Virus record (IMG/VR): IMGVR_UViG_3300001680_000191 | Span: 1-64,000 of that record | From: a virus | Length of the DNA: 64,000 nt | Reading direction: 5' to 3' (one strand) | Part shown: one piece after another, positions 9,088-18,435 of the stretch | Layout of the letters: each line of letters opens with the position of its first letter | Numbering within the stretch: the stretch's first letter is position 1 | Translations under genes and position numbers: made by a program | The notes under the pieces: model-generated | Told to the model about the DNA's origin: nothing | The model's input: the letters and a program-made list of their open reading frames with translations, nothing else | The model's database searches: none

Positions 9088-12000
9088 ATGCCGGAGTTAA
9101 CTTCAGAAGAGAGGCAAACTCATCGCGCCGCCGTGATAGCAGCCTACAAGGCGCGCATGAACCAGAACTGGGGGGGGCTGCAATCAGAGTGGGGTGACGT
9201 CTATGCTTATGATGATGACGGCCTCTTCGATGAGTCCTGGCCAGGTGATGATCTGTGGTCAACTCGATACGGTAGTTTAAGCGCTTCAGAAGGCGTCGGT
9301 GATGATGGCACCCTGACCACGACTACTTCGGGGGATGTAGGTGGCAGGGAAGCCATGGCTATTTTGATAGCAGCCGCCGAAGCCGACGGTCACGCTGCTG
9401 ATACGTCCTCCGAATGGGCAGAGGGTTACATGGATGCCGCGGCCAACCGAAGCGGGATAGCGGCGCGCCTTACAACTGATGGTATTAATGCATGGGAACA
9501 GATGACCGACGAGGAGTTTGATGAATACGCGTACGAGGGCGAATATTTCAAAGGTACGACGAGGATAGCTGCCGGCCACCCGAAATTCGGCGCCACCGTA
9601 GTATTCGAGAAGCTCAAAATTCACCTTAGAGACACCAGTAATCAGAATGGTGAAGACAAAATTGCCAACACACTATCCGCCGGCTCCACTAAAGACGGTA
9701 ACCAGAACATGCTCACTGGAAATCTAATGGAGCGGGAGAAGGAAGAGGAAGCGAAAGCCGCAACCCCCCCTGACACTCCAACATCCAAGATTTCCCGCGC
9801 TGGCATAGCATATGACACTGTTGAGTATCGAGAGCAATGTTTTCTCTTATCACAAATTTTTCATATTGTACAACACAGAGTTGATGTCCTCAATGAAAAT
9901 GAAGATGAACATAAAAATCTTCCTTATATAGACGAGGGGCAAACTGTGGGGCCGTCCTCGGACCCGAAAAATGTAGTCCCCACCAATAGCAGCATAATGA
10001 TAGATGCTCTCACTCCATACGCATTTATAAACCGCCTAACACAATATCCAGACCAACAAACGTTTATTGATCTGCCTACTGCAGATCTATCTCAGCTGCA
10101 GCCACAAATACGTCTTTTCCGAGTGACCGAAACCCGGAACGCATCGACGACCCAGCTTGAAGAAAACTCAACAGAAATGCTGTTCGACACCTCTACCACC
10201 CGACAGGATCTTGAGGAATTTATGAAGCCCACGGGCAAACGCGGATTCGGAGCCGGCATCAAAAGCTTTAATGTCAATTATGAGGCCAGCAATCCATTCG
10301 CATTGAAAAAAAGCATTAGTGCCGAACTAACTATTTTTGCCAACACATTTGATGAACTTACACGCGACCGAGGGGGGTACTCCTATATTGACTTGGCACT
10401 TAAAACCGGCGGAATGTCGTCTTTAGACAGCTTTGACGCAGCCCACGGCAACAACCTTAGTCCCAACGACAAAGCCAAGCGATATAATCTTTCAAAGCTT
10501 AATTTTAGACTCAAGGCAGTTGTGGGATGGTCAAGACCTCCCGGTGTACAAGGGTTCTCAAGCCCAGCAATTGCCAACACACTAAGCTCGTCATTCGTAA
10601 CTATAAACTTGACCCCCACCATCCACACCTTTGACTTTGATGAGATGGGGAGAGTCACCTTCAAAATTCAGTACCTGGCGTACATAGACGACTTCTTTGA
10701 TGAACCATCTTACAGCATCTTTAGCGATTACAAGTCGTTAGAGGCTCAAAAAGAGAGAGAATTACGATATAGGATGATTGCGGACACGTGCGACTCGGAT
10801 GCATTATCTAAATTTAAAGAAGATCAACACGAAGAGGTGCTAAAAGAATTATCCGATGCCCGGGCCAGTATCTGGAGTTTGCTACAAGAAGGCACTAACT
10901 TAAGATATATTAATCTTAAATACAGTTCTCTCCGAAAATACTCAGAGAATCCTGCTTATTTTAACTTAAAGAAAGCCGAAGAGGAAGCCCTTGACATTAA
11001 CAATTTACGAGATGCCAAAAAAGGGTTAAAGAATGGCTTAGCCGCGGCCGTTAAAGAATATAAAGATAACCCCACAGCTAAGGGACAAGGACATACAGAC
11101 AAAAAAAATGCAAACAGCACACAGCAAGTTGCTTTGGTATATTTCTATGTTAGCGATTTAATTGATATTATATTAAAATCCATAGATAACAATTTGGATG
11201 CTGCTGTAGAATTTTATACAAAACGTGTAAACAGCGGCGGCGCCGAGGGGGATTTTGATGACGCAAGCATGCACTCTAAGATGAAAAAAGCCTGGAAGTC
11301 CGCGGAATTGGCTGATAATTACTCACCGGCAAATTATGGCGCCCTTACCGCACTCCAGAAAACCGCCCTCAATAATGCGCTGGACGCCGGCCATTCCGCT
11401 GAAGTTCAGGGTGATCTATATCGTGCGGTTCGATTGCGTGAAAATTTCCGAAGGTATCGGGCAGTCTTTGGCCCCATAGAAATATTAAATATGGCTAATC
11501 CGGGCGAATCGTTGTCGGTGAACATAGGGGATCTGCCAATATCATATAAGTACTTTATGGAATGGCTCACGGGCCGCACGCTAGCTAAAGATCGCCCCTA
11601 CTATCCCATCTCTGCTTTTTTAAATGATTTTATTAATGGATTGATAAAGGGCTTTGTTAATGATGGAGAATGTTTTAAGCGAGGGACAGGACAGTCTAAA
11701 CAGAAAACTACACTATGCCAGACGGCGATAACAGCATATAATAGACAAGAAAATACATCTGACGTTTTTAGTGAGATGCTAGCTGAATATAGAGTGCGGA
11801 CCAAAGAACGTACGAGTCACGATACGAATCGCTTGCATCTTTATTATCACGATGCCGGTCAAGACAACACTGCCAGTTGGCGCCCTATTGATCGGTGGCC
11901 AATTCTAGAAGTCTCTGGCCCCCCCGGCAGCCCGGTCACTTCGCGCGGCTTATCCCGTGAAATAAATTATATTTGTTATTATGCAGGACGAAACTCACCG

Positions 12001-12603
12001 AATGAAAGAATGAATGGAGATCCTTATGAAGACATGGCACGCGGAGTGATGCATTACACAGCAGGCAAAGACGCCGGTATAGTGAAGACTATAAAATTTA
12101 CAAAAACGGAAGCCCCGGGCCTCAAAGAGGTTCGCTTCGAACAAGATGGATATGATGGGTTAGCCCAGCTGCGCGAAGTGTATAACGTTACAATTGATAC
12201 ATATGCGAATGTGAGTGCTTTCCCTGGCTCCTACATTTTTGTAAATCCTCTAGGATTAGCCCCTAATATGACATTTAGCTCTAAAATCGACCCCGATAAG
12301 TTAAGTGCACGAGATTTGAGCACTTATGGAATTGGTGGATACTACATGATTGTCCGAAGCGCACATTCATTTGGACCCGGCATCGCAAACACGCGTATAG
12401 ACGCAGTGTGGGTTGCTTCCATTGGTGGCGACCAAAAATCCGAAACAGGAAGTGATAGATACGATACGGTGGATGCCGAAGGCAAAGCGATAGAGAGGCA
12501 AACTAAGTGTAGCTTCATCAAGGGGGTATACTCGACCGCGGGTACCGAAAGAGGAAAGAAAGACGAGCCCGGCGACACGGTGGGCGAGGCCCCCGGACAA
12601 TGA
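9088..12603 (+). CDS. Large virion protein, probable baseplate hub component
   Basis: 1171 aa, overlapping none but starting 1 base after the LysM gene. The N-terminal 250 residues are acidic; the middle (about 390-560) has beta-rich tracts such as F-V-T-I-N-L-T-P-T-I-H-T-F-D-F and an acidic/charged helical stretch near 570-700. Near the C-terminus, G-G-Y-Y-M-I-V-R-S-A-H-S-F followed by T-R-I-D-A-V-W resembles the end of hub (gpD/gp27-like) proteins, where a 'Y-x-I-x-x-V-x-H-x-F' strand is followed by a 'T-x-I' strand. Function as hub is inferred from this and from position; exact family not recognised. Confidence 0.5.
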   Translation: MPELTSEERQTHRAAVIAAYKARMNQNWGGLQSEWGDVYAYDDDGLFDESWPGDDLWSTRYGSLSASEGVGDDGTLTTTTSGDVGGREAMAILIAAAEADGHAADTSSEWAEGYMDAAANRSGIAARLTTDGINAWEQMTDEEFDEYAYEGEYFKGTTRIAAGHPKFGATVVFEKLKIHLRDTSNQNGEDKIANTLSAGSTKDGNQNMLTGNLMEREKEEEAKAATPPDTPTSKISRAGIAYDTVEYREQCFLLSQIFHIVQHRVDVLNENEDEHKNLPYIDEGQTVGPSSDPKNVVPTNSSIMIDALTPYAFINRLTQYPDQQTFIDLPTADLSQLQPQIRLFRVTETRNASTTQLEENSTEMLFDTSTTRQDLEEFMKPTGKRGFGAGIKSFNVNYEASNPFALKKSISAELTIFANTFDELTRDRGGYSYIDLALKTGGMSSLDSFDAAHGNNLSPNDKAKRYNLSKLNFRLKAVVGWSRPPGVQGFSSPAIANTLSSSFVTINLTPTIHTFDFDEMGRVTFKIQYLAYIDDFFDEPSYSIFSDYKSLEAQKERELRYRMIADTCDSDALSKFKEDQHEEVLKELSDARASIWSLLQEGTNLRYINLKYSSLRKYSENPAYFNLKKAEEEALDINNLRDAKKGLKNGLAAAVKEYKDNPTAKGQGHTDKKNANSTQQVALVYFYVSDLIDIILKSIDNNLDAAVEFYTKRVNSGGAEGDFDDASMHSKMKKAWKSAELADNYSPANYGALTALQKTALNNALDAGHSAEVQGDLYRAVRLRENFRRYRAVFGPIEILNMANPGESLSVNIGDLPISYKYFMEWLTGRTLAKDRPYYPISAFLNDFINGLIKGFVNDGECFKRGTGQSKQKTTLCQTAITAYNRQENTSDVFSEMLAEYRVRTKERTSHDTNRLHLYYHDAGQDNTASWRPIDRWPILEVSGPPGSPVTSRGLSREINYICYYAGRNSPNERMNGDPYEDMARGVMHYTAGKDAGIVKTIKFTKTEAPGLKEVRFEQDGYDGLAQLREVYNVTIDTYANVSAFPGSYIFVNPLGLAPNMTFSSKIDPDKLSARDLSTYGIGGYYMIVRSAHSFGPGIANTRIDAVWVASIGGDQKSETGSDRYDTVDAEGKAIERQTKCSFIKGVYSTAGTERGKKDEPGDTVGEAPGQ

Positions 12604-12627
12604 ATTTCAACACAATAGAGAAACCAA

Positions 12628-13923
12628 ATGGCATCTTCTGATAATATTATTTACCGTCAAAGTGAAGCTCCTTCAGACACGGATGCACAGGCCGGTGATA
12701 GCACTCCAACCAATATGAGTGATCTATACATAGAAAGCTTGTATGCAGATAACACAACCAAGAATCTATACAACAAGCGCCTTCGGTATAAAAATGAAGT
12801 CGCGATAGCCACAGAAGATTATTCTAACGTGGTAGATTTCAATTTTGCTGAGAAACATCTATATGGGCGCACCAGCCGGCTATTTGTCCCTATGGTTGTT
12901 AGCGACCCCAACACACAAATTGTAAATATCAGAGGAAGTAAAACGGAGGGTGATTTTAAGGCTTTAAACTTTGTAGAAGAAAATTTCAATGAAATGACAT
13001 ACCAATTTAGAAAATCTGTGATGTCTAAGAAAATTAGTGCCGCCGATCCCTATTTATCGGAGCTTCAGGTATATAAAGCCTATGAAAACCCACATAAACT
13101 TTACTATGATCACTTGAGAATATACAAAGATGCAATCGACTCAATTTTTAAAGATGATAATGAATCGATTATAAGTTTTGATGACTTTCTAGCTAAACTT
13201 TTACCCTACCTTAAAAAGACTGCCCGAAAGCAACCCTTCACTTTTCCCGCATTCATAAAAAGCAACTATTGCCCCGTTCATGTCTCTGGTCTCGTCATAG
13301 AAATCGCAGATATTTCACCCGCCGCCGATGTAGAAAAAATACTCAAACTCACCTATAGTTCAAATTGGGAGTATTATCTAAATGCCTGTCGTAGTTATGG
13401 CTTTATGGTGGACAAACTATATCCTGGCCGCCTTGTAGCTGATATCGCCTCTAGTCCTATGCTGCGAAAGGCTGCAACATATAACATGGGTAGCACCGAC
13501 AGGGTTTTACGTGGAGCATATACGCCAGCACACCGAGGATATTATCGAGACTTTAGAAATATAATGCTCCGCTTTTATAATCAGGTTAAATATCCCTCCT
13601 TTAAGGCAGTTACGTGTAATAGCTCTAAGGCACCAACAGTAAAGACCACCAGGCCGATAGAATATCCCCCCCAAATTTTCAAAGAGCGATATAGTGAGTT
13701 GTTTTTCTTTAGGCTATACTGTACAATCAGATTTATGGAAGAAGAGAGCCCTTATACAAATAATGAAAAAACGTTATTGATTGATGATTGTATGGAGGTG
13801 TTTCGAAGGAAACCCCGGGCAGCTGTCGACATTTTTGAAAGAATTTTAAATAAAACGTTTGACTATATGGGCTCTTTAAGCTATATTAAGAGTAAGTTCG
13901 ATAGAATTGATTTAGAAAAGTAA
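12628..13923 (+). CDS. Putative virion structural protein
   Basis: 431 aa, not recognised. It follows the large hub candidate after 24 bases with an A-rich leader and is the last gene before the replication block, so a structural role is inferred by operon position only. Mixed alpha/beta composition with many Tyr and Lys; no membrane segment, coiled coil or catalytic motif was seen. A repeated S-x-L-Y pattern occurs early (D-L-Y-I-E-S-L-Y). Could be a baseplate or neck protein. Confidence 0.4.
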   Translation: MASSDNIIYRQSEAPSDTDAQAGDSTPTNMSDLYIESLYADNTTKNLYNKRLRYKNEVAIATEDYSNVVDFNFAEKHLYGRTSRLFVPMVVSDPNTQIVNIRGSKTEGDFKALNFVEENFNEMTYQFRKSVMSKKISAADPYLSELQVYKAYENPHKLYYDHLRIYKDAIDSIFKDDNESIISFDDFLAKLLPYLKKTARKQPFTFPAFIKSNYCPVHVSGLVIEIADISPAADVEKILKLTYSSNWEYYLNACRSYGFMVDKLYPGRLVADIASSPMLRKAATYNMGSTDRVLRGAYTPAHRGYYRDFRNIMLRFYNQVKYPSFKAVTCNSSKAPTVKTTRPIEYPPQIFKERYSELFFFRLYCTIRFMEEESPYTNNEKTLLIDDCMEVFRRKPRAAVDIFERILNKTFDYMGSLSYIKSKFDRIDLEK

Positions 13924-13928
13924 GGCTA

Positions 13929-15116
13929 ATGTACTTCCAAACGATCGACGACAAGAAAGAGTGTGTAGGGGTTTATCAGGATGGTAAGCTCCTCTTTGAC
14001 CAGATTCCCTCTAATTTAGATCGAACTTGGAAGTATTCAGGTACGCTAGAGGGTACCGCAGCGGAATACGCATGGCTATATTGTGGTGGTATTTCTTTGG
14101 AGGCTGCATGCCCGGAATCACTTAAAGAAGAGTATGCCGCATCAGCCAAAAAAATGAGGGCTTACCGACGCTCTTTTGAACTGGCTAAAGTGGATCTATA
14201 TGAACACTGCTTTTTTGATTTGGTGCCACATGATTTTATCGTGAGATTCTTAGAAATAAAAAATAAGATCACCGAACATGTTTTTCAAACATGCGATAAA
14301 CCCTCTAACTATACGTTCTTAAGCGACGTACAAACACTCCTTCACCAGATCAAGTATCAAACGCTCAATTTAAATAATGAGGAGTGCCGCGAAATTTTTG
14401 TAAAGAGCGCTCTCCGTAAAGAAGCGCAAAAGTATCTTAATAAGCAAAACTATATTGACTATAACCTGTTTGGTACCGTCACAGGGCGTCTTACCACGAG
14501 GACCCACTCATTCCCTATACTGACAATGAGAAAAGAGCTTAGGAGGCTTATAAAGCCTCGCAATGACTGGTTCCTGTCGCTGGACTATAACGGAGCAGAA
14601 GTACGCACCCTGTTGGCCCTCAGTGGTATACCACAGCCGCCAGAAGATATTCATTCGTGGAATCTGAAGAACGTTCTTGAGCGCGCCGATATTCCCAGAG
14701 AAGAAGCTAAGACCATTTTCTTTGCATGGCTCTATAATCCTGATTCTAAGGCAATTAATACTGAATACTATGATCGAGAAAAAGTACTTGACAAATGGTA
14801 CTCAGAAGGATATATTAGTACTATATTCGGAAGGGAAATTAAAGTGGATCGCCGGCGCGCCTTAAATTATTTGATCCAGAGCACCACCTCTGATTTGGTG
14901 TTAGAACGCGCTTGCCGAATTTCGGAATTATTGAAGGATAAGAGTTCATTTATCTCCCATATAGTACATGATGAAATCGTGATAGATTTAGATAGTAAAG
15001 AAAGACATCTCGTACCCGAGATCAAAGAGATTTTTGCGAATAACCAGTTGGGACGCTATCTGGTCAATATGTCTGCGGGCCCAAATTACTTAGATCTGAA
15101 CGAGCTAAAACTATGA
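13929..15116 (+). CDS. polA: Family A DNA polymerase, polymerase domain only
   Basis: 395 aa. Motif A is L-S-L-D-Y-N-G-A-E-V-R (residues ~217-227; classical D-Y-S-Q-I-E-L-R), motif B is R-E-E-A-K-T-I-F-F-A-W-L-Y-N (R, K, F and Y kept, final Gly replaced by Asn), motif C is H-D-E-I-V. It fills gaps or replicates DNA. About 130 residues before the T-G-R-L-T-T-R-T-H-S segment show no exonuclease motif, and a separate 5'-nuclease gene lies at 20445, so the three functions of Pol I are split. A second polymerase of a different family lies at 28667. Start ATG is 5 bases after the previous stop. Confidence 0.85.
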   Translation: MYFQTIDDKKECVGVYQDGKLLFDQIPSNLDRTWKYSGTLEGTAAEYAWLYCGGISLEAACPESLKEEYAASAKKMRAYRRSFELAKVDLYEHCFFDLVPHDFIVRFLEIKNKITEHVFQTCDKPSNYTFLSDVQTLLHQIKYQTLNLNNEECREIFVKSALRKEAQKYLNKQNYIDYNLFGTVTGRLTTRTHSFPILTMRKELRRLIKPRNDWFLSLDYNGAEVRTLLALSGIPQPPEDIHSWNLKNVLERADIPREEAKTIFFAWLYNPDSKAINTEYYDREKVLDKWYSEGYISTIFGREIKVDRRRALNYLIQSTTSDLVLERACRISELLKDKSSFISHIVHDEIVIDLDSKERHLVPEIKEIFANNQLGRYLVNMSAGPNYLDLNELKL

Positions 15117-15973
15117 TGTCGATAGTGGGTATCGGCAACGGCGCCAGTGCCATCGCCGCGAGATTTAAAGAACATTCTCAATATAATATTTACTGCTTAA
15201 ATGACAAAGTTAAAAAGAACGGCAAGGAAAGCTTTAAACTTAAGACCTTCGACAATCCAGAAGAATACGAAGACAATATCCCTAATTTAAAAAAGTTTTT
15301 TAAAGATGCTGACAAACACGTGCAGGTTTTTATTATGGGATCCTCATTAAGTTCTAATTACTCACTAGGAATTTTAGAACAACTCCAAAATAAGAAAGTA
15401 GATGTATTCTATATAAAGCCCGACACCGACCTATTAGCTGACACTCCCGCAAAGATAGAAAAGGTAGTAGGAGGGATCCTACAGGAATATGCTCGCTCAG
15501 GCTTACTTCACAGTCTCACTATAATTTCCAACGAATTTGTAGAACTGGCCATGGGAAATACAGTTCCCATTAAGAATTTTTATGATTCTCTAAACAAAAC
15601 CATTGTTTCAGCCATTCATTTTATCAACTATTTCACTCACAACGAACCGGAGATTGGCAATGTGTCTCGCCCCCAAGAAATAAACAGGATCAGGGCGATA
15701 GGATTTGCCACCGTAGAAAAACTTCAAGAAAAATGGTTCTTTCAGCTTGACAACCCTCGTGAAATATGTTATTATCTATGTGTAAATGATAAAAAATTAG
15801 AGAGCGATGGAGGATTACATAAGCGTATTGTTGAAAGTCTGAAAAGAAAGAATTCAAACGCCTATTTACGCCATTCATATGCAATCTATGAAACTTTTCA
15901 TGAACAAGACTTTGGGCTCTGCGTTGCCCACACTAACGCAATTCAAACAAATACTCTTGACAATCTTGAATAG
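15113..15973 (+). CDS. Unknown protein with nucleotide-binding-like N-terminus (Rossmann or FtsZ-like)
   Basis: 286 aa, ATGA overlap with the polymerase gene. Starts with S-I-V-G-I-G-N-G-A-S-A-I-A-A-R-F, a glycine-rich beta-alpha turn like those of FtsZ/TubZ or dinucleotide-binding folds; a hydrophobic strand and small-residue loop follow at V-F-I-M-G-S-S-L-S-S-N (residues ~71-80) where tubulins have their G-box, and V-D-V-F-Y-I-K-P-D-T-D after it. No GGGTGTG signature is present, so a GTPase claim would be weak. The 3' end carries the promoter of the SSB gene. Family not recognised. Confidence 0.4.
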   Translation: MMSIVGIGNGASAIAARFKEHSQYNIYCLNDKVKKNGKESFKLKTFDNPEEYEDNIPNLKKFFKDADKHVQVFIMGSSLSSNYSLGILEQLQNKKVDVFYIKPDTDLLADTPAKIEKVVGGILQEYARSGLLHSLTIISNEFVELAMGNTVPIKNFYDSLNKTIVSAIHFINYFTHNEPEIGNVSRPQEINRIRAIGFATVEKLQEKWFFQLDNPREICYYLCVNDKKLESDGGLHKRIVESLKRKNSNAYLRHSYAIYETFHEQDFGLCVAHTNAIQTNTLDNLE

Positions 15974-15984
15974 AGTGTTATAAT
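15957..15984 (+). promoter_or_regulatory. Sigma70-type promoter for SSB gene
   Basis: TTGACA (15957-15962), 16-base spacer, TATAAT (15979-15984). It lies over the stop codon of the preceding gene and gives a very short leader that contains AAGGAG before the ATG at 16008. Confidence 0.8.
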
Positions 15985-16007
15985 ACCCATCATAAAGGAG
16001 AAACATT

Positions 16008-16787
16008 ATGGGAATCAACATGGAGCTTATGCGCCGCAAGCTCGCAAATTTGCGCGGTGACGGAAGAGGTTCTGACGGAACTTCACACTGGTTCAAGCCA
16101 GACGAGGGAGATACGGATATCCGTATTGTACCAACAGCGGATGGAGATCCGTTGAAGGAAATGTTCTTCCACTATAACGTGGGAGATCATAGGGGAGGTG
16201 TTGTGTGTCCGAAGCGAAACTACGGAGAACGCTGCCCCATCTGCGATTTTGCCTCACAGTTGTGGCGTGAAGGAACAGACACAAACGATGAGGAAACCAA
16301 GAAGCTAGCAAAGTCACTCTTTGTGCGCACTCGGTACTTCTCACCAGTCGTTGTACGAGGTCGAGAGGATGAGGGAGCGAAGATTTACGGCTACGGAAAG
16401 CAGGCGTATGAACTTTTGCTCGGGTATATTCTTGATCCTGAATACGGTGATGTCACTGATGTGCAAGAGGGCACCGATATCACCCTAACCTATACGAAGC
16501 CCAATAAGCCGGGCGCGTACCCACAAACAAGCCTGAAGATGCGTAGAAACACTTCGCCACTGCTTAAGGATAATGAAGCCGTCCCCGCCCTCCTAGATGG
16601 TATTCCAGAGTTTGATTCTCTTTTTGAGCGCCTTACTCCAGAGCAGGTAGATGTGATTCTCGATGAGCAGTTAGCCGGCGAAAAAACCGCTGAAGCGCGC
16701 TCGTCTGAGACAACGTCATACAACCACCAAAATAAGGGTGGAAAGAATGACGTGGACCGTGCATTTGATGAACTAATGTCAGGTTAA
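16008..16787 (+). CDS. Single-stranded DNA-binding protein (T4 gp32-like)
   Basis: 259 aa. The core has the gp32-type zinc motif: V-V-C-P-K-R-N-Y-G-E-R-C-P-I-C (residues ~67-81), preceded by an H-Y-N-V-G-D-H strand that can supply a His ligand. A basic/aromatic OB-fold region follows (L-F-V-R-T-R-Y-F-S-P-V-V). The C-terminus ends in an acidic D-V-D-R-A-F-D-E-L-M-S-G tail, expected for an SSB that recruits replication partners. It protects ssDNA during replication and recombination with the RecA, helicase and polymerases encoded nearby. It has its own consensus promoter, so strong expression is likely. Confidence 0.85.
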   Translation: MGINMELMRRKLANLRGDGRGSDGTSHWFKPDEGDTDIRIVPTADGDPLKEMFFHYNVGDHRGGVVCPKRNYGERCPICDFASQLWREGTDTNDEETKKLAKSLFVRTRYFSPVVVRGREDEGAKIYGYGKQAYELLLGYILDPEYGDVTDVQEGTDITLTYTKPNKPGAYPQTSLKMRRNTSPLLKDNEAVPALLDGIPEFDSLFERLTPEQVDVILDEQLAGEKTAEARSSETTSYNHQNKGGKNDVDRAFDELMSG

Positions 16788-16813
16788 TCTCAAGCTTGTT
16801 TATAATGGCCGCT

Positions 16814-16850
16814 GGCAGAGCGGGCATACAAATACTCTGCCGCACTTTTA
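16814..16850 (+). terminator. Terminator-like hairpin after SSB gene
   Basis: GGCAGAG (16814-16820) pairs with CTCTGCC (16835-16841), 14-base loop, followed by GCACTTTTA. A near copy occurs at 17120. Confidence 0.55.
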
Positions 16851-16871
16851 ATCAACAGAAGGAGACATATA

Positions 16872-17105
16872 ATGTTAGAATGGTTAAAGTCCGCGTGGGC
16901 GCGCTGGAAGGTGCATGTTAGTGTTGTAGGAGGCGTTCTTGTTATCGCCACTGCATACGGTACATGTTCAGTCGAGCCCCCCACCGTTTCGGAGGCAACT
17001 CCGACATTCACAGAGCCAGCAACTGCTGGTGAAACCGTCCCGGTGTCCTCGACCACCGAGACTACCACTGAGACAACTACCGGCACTACCACCGAGACTC
17101 AGTAG
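16872..17105 (+). CDS. Small membrane or secreted protein with Thr-rich tail
   Basis: 77 aa, start after AGAAGGAGA. Residues ~14-30 (V-H-V-S-V-V-G-G-V-L-V-I-A-T-A) form one hydrophobic segment after a basic Trp-rich start (L-E-W-L-K-S-A-W-A-R-W-K). A Cys follows (Y-G-T-C-S) but the residues before it fit a lipobox poorly. The last 40 residues are almost only T, E, S and P. It is boxed by two nearly identical hairpins. A lysis or envelope role is possible; no family recognised. Confidence 0.55.
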   Translation: MLEWLKSAWARWKVHVSVVGGVLVIATAYGTCSVEPPTVSEATPTFTEPATAGETVPVSSTTETTTETTTGTTTETQ

Positions 17106-17119
17106 TCCCCCCAGCCGCT

Positions 17120-17150
17120 GGCAGACCGGTGTAAAGTCTGCCGCCATTTT
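17120..17150 (+). terminator. Terminator-like hairpin, copy of the one at 16814
   Basis: GGCAGAC (17120-17126) pairs with GTCTGCC (17136-17142), loop of 9, then GCCATTTT. The flanking GCCGCT before the stem is shared with the copy at 16814. Confidence 0.6.
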
Positions 17151-17160
17151 AAAATAATCC

Positions 17161-17188
17161 TTGACATTTAAAATCAAGGTGTTATAAT
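17161..17188 (+). promoter_or_regulatory. Sigma70-type promoter for the 17281 operon
   Basis: TTGACA (17161-17166), 16 bases, TATAAT (17183-17188), directly after a terminator. The leader of ~85 bases contains a small ATCTTC/GAAGAT hairpin near 17195. Confidence 0.8.
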
Positions 17189-17280
17189 AAAGACATCTTC
17201 AATGGAAGATAGATACGAATCTCTACCGCTTCGGCACTTGAGGTTCAGACATTAATATGCGAATTTGCAAAGGAGAAAAA

Positions 17281-18435
17281 ATGTCAAACAAAAAAGGTGC
17301 CGCTGACACCACAACCAGCATCATGAACACCAACGAAGTTAAGGTCGTTGACATTCACAATAACAACCCCCGTGTCCGCCCAGGGTTCAACACTCAAGGT
17401 ACAATTAACCTTGATGAATTCGACAAGTTGGTGAAAAGCAGCGGACTGGTACCAATCAAATTCAAAAGCTGCACGTTCAGTCATTTTGAATTTCTTGATC
17501 TCCATACGGTCGATTTAGATGACGAAAATTTTGCGAATTTAGGTATTCGTAATGAGTTTGATGCAAACGATCGTATTGATGGACTTGAGGTATCCTTTTC
17601 ACAACGCGGCTTTGTTATAACTGAGTGGCCGCCTAGTCGTGACTCCAATGGTGCATGGCTTGGAGGCCGAGGGCGCGCCTCCGCCGCCATTAACAACGAC
17701 GAACGTTGGTTGCCAACTGCGGTATATAGCCGCGAAGACACGTCGCTAAAGAATACGCTCACAAACGCATTCATTGAGAACTTGGACGATCTTCCGAACT
17801 CTCCCGCAACTTACGAGGATATTGTAAACGGCGGTGTTCACTTGATCAACTTGGGTGAGCTTGAGCCAACTGTTGCGGATATTGACAGCTGGCTTCGTGA
17901 CCTCCAGGTGGAGTTGCACTTCAAGACCGGTCAAATCACCAAAATGCGTGATAAGATTATTGAAGTTAGCACACGTGATGAATCATTGATTCTTCGCAAG
18001 GCCACTAAAGATTGGCACTCTTGGATTAAGCGTAACCTTGAGTTACGTAAGAAAGACTATGTACTGGTTAATGCATCTCTGGCATCCTGCGATACCTATA
18101 TTCAACGTGTCTGGTGTGAAACTATTCTGCCAGCCATTATTAAGGGTACTGATCCAGTAGATATTATCTTCTACACTAGCCTCTACCGTCCTCCGGAAGC
18201 ACGCGAGGCGCTATCGAAGTCGATCACCAAGCTGAATCAGCTTTACGCCATGTCATATGAACTAGTAAAAAGTCAGCTAGCTGCAGCCGGGCTGAATCTC
18301 GATGGGCTCTTGAAAGCAACTGGCAAATCTATTGGTGACGCCGAGAAGCCATTTAATATTATTGGTGCCTGCCCACAGATTGCTGATAGTCATGATCTTG
18401 AGAGCGATTCACTTGTTAGTGTGGCCAAATACTGA
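17281..18435 (+). CDS. Unknown protein with ParB-like N-terminal features
   Basis: 384 aa. I place the start at the ATG 17281, right after AAAGGAG; an upstream ATG at 17257 has no ribosome site. Residues ~100-130 read G-L-E-V-S-F-S-Q-R-G-F, then G-G-R-G-R-A-S-A-A-I and W-L-P-T-A-V-Y-S, similar in pattern to the 'G-x-x-R-x-x-A' box and P-rich turn of ParB-like domains. The rest is helical and charged. Overlaps the downstream Dam gene by one base, so the two are co-translated and may act on the same DNA (partition, modification or nicking). ParB-like is a hypothesis. Confidence 0.4.
   Translation: MSNKKGAADTTTSIMNTNEVKVVDIHNNNPRVRPGFNTQGTINLDEFDKLVKSSGLVPIKFKSCTFSHFEFLDLHTVDLDDENFANLGIRNEFDANDRIDGLEVSFSQRGFVITEWPPSRDSNGAWLGGRGRASAAINNDERWLPTAVYSREDTSLKNTLTNAFIENLDDLPNSPATYEDIVNGGVHLINLGELEPTVADIDSWLRDLQVELHFKTGQITKMRDKIIEVSTRDESLILRKATKDWHSWIKRNLELRKKDYVLVNASLASCDTYIQRVWCETILPAIIKGTDPVDIIFYTSLYRPPEAREALSKSITKLNQLYAMSYELVKSQLAAAGLNLDGLLKATGKSIGDAEKPFNIIGACPQIADSHDLESDSLVSVAKY

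Noticed and set aside
16801-16806. TATAAT at 16801 as a promoter for the small membrane gene
   Set aside because: No -35 box at 16-18 bases; the nearest TTGATG is 30 bases upstream.
17257-17280. Upstream start for the ParB-like gene
   Set aside because: ATG 17257 has no ribosome site, while ATG 17281 follows AAAGGAG at ideal distance.
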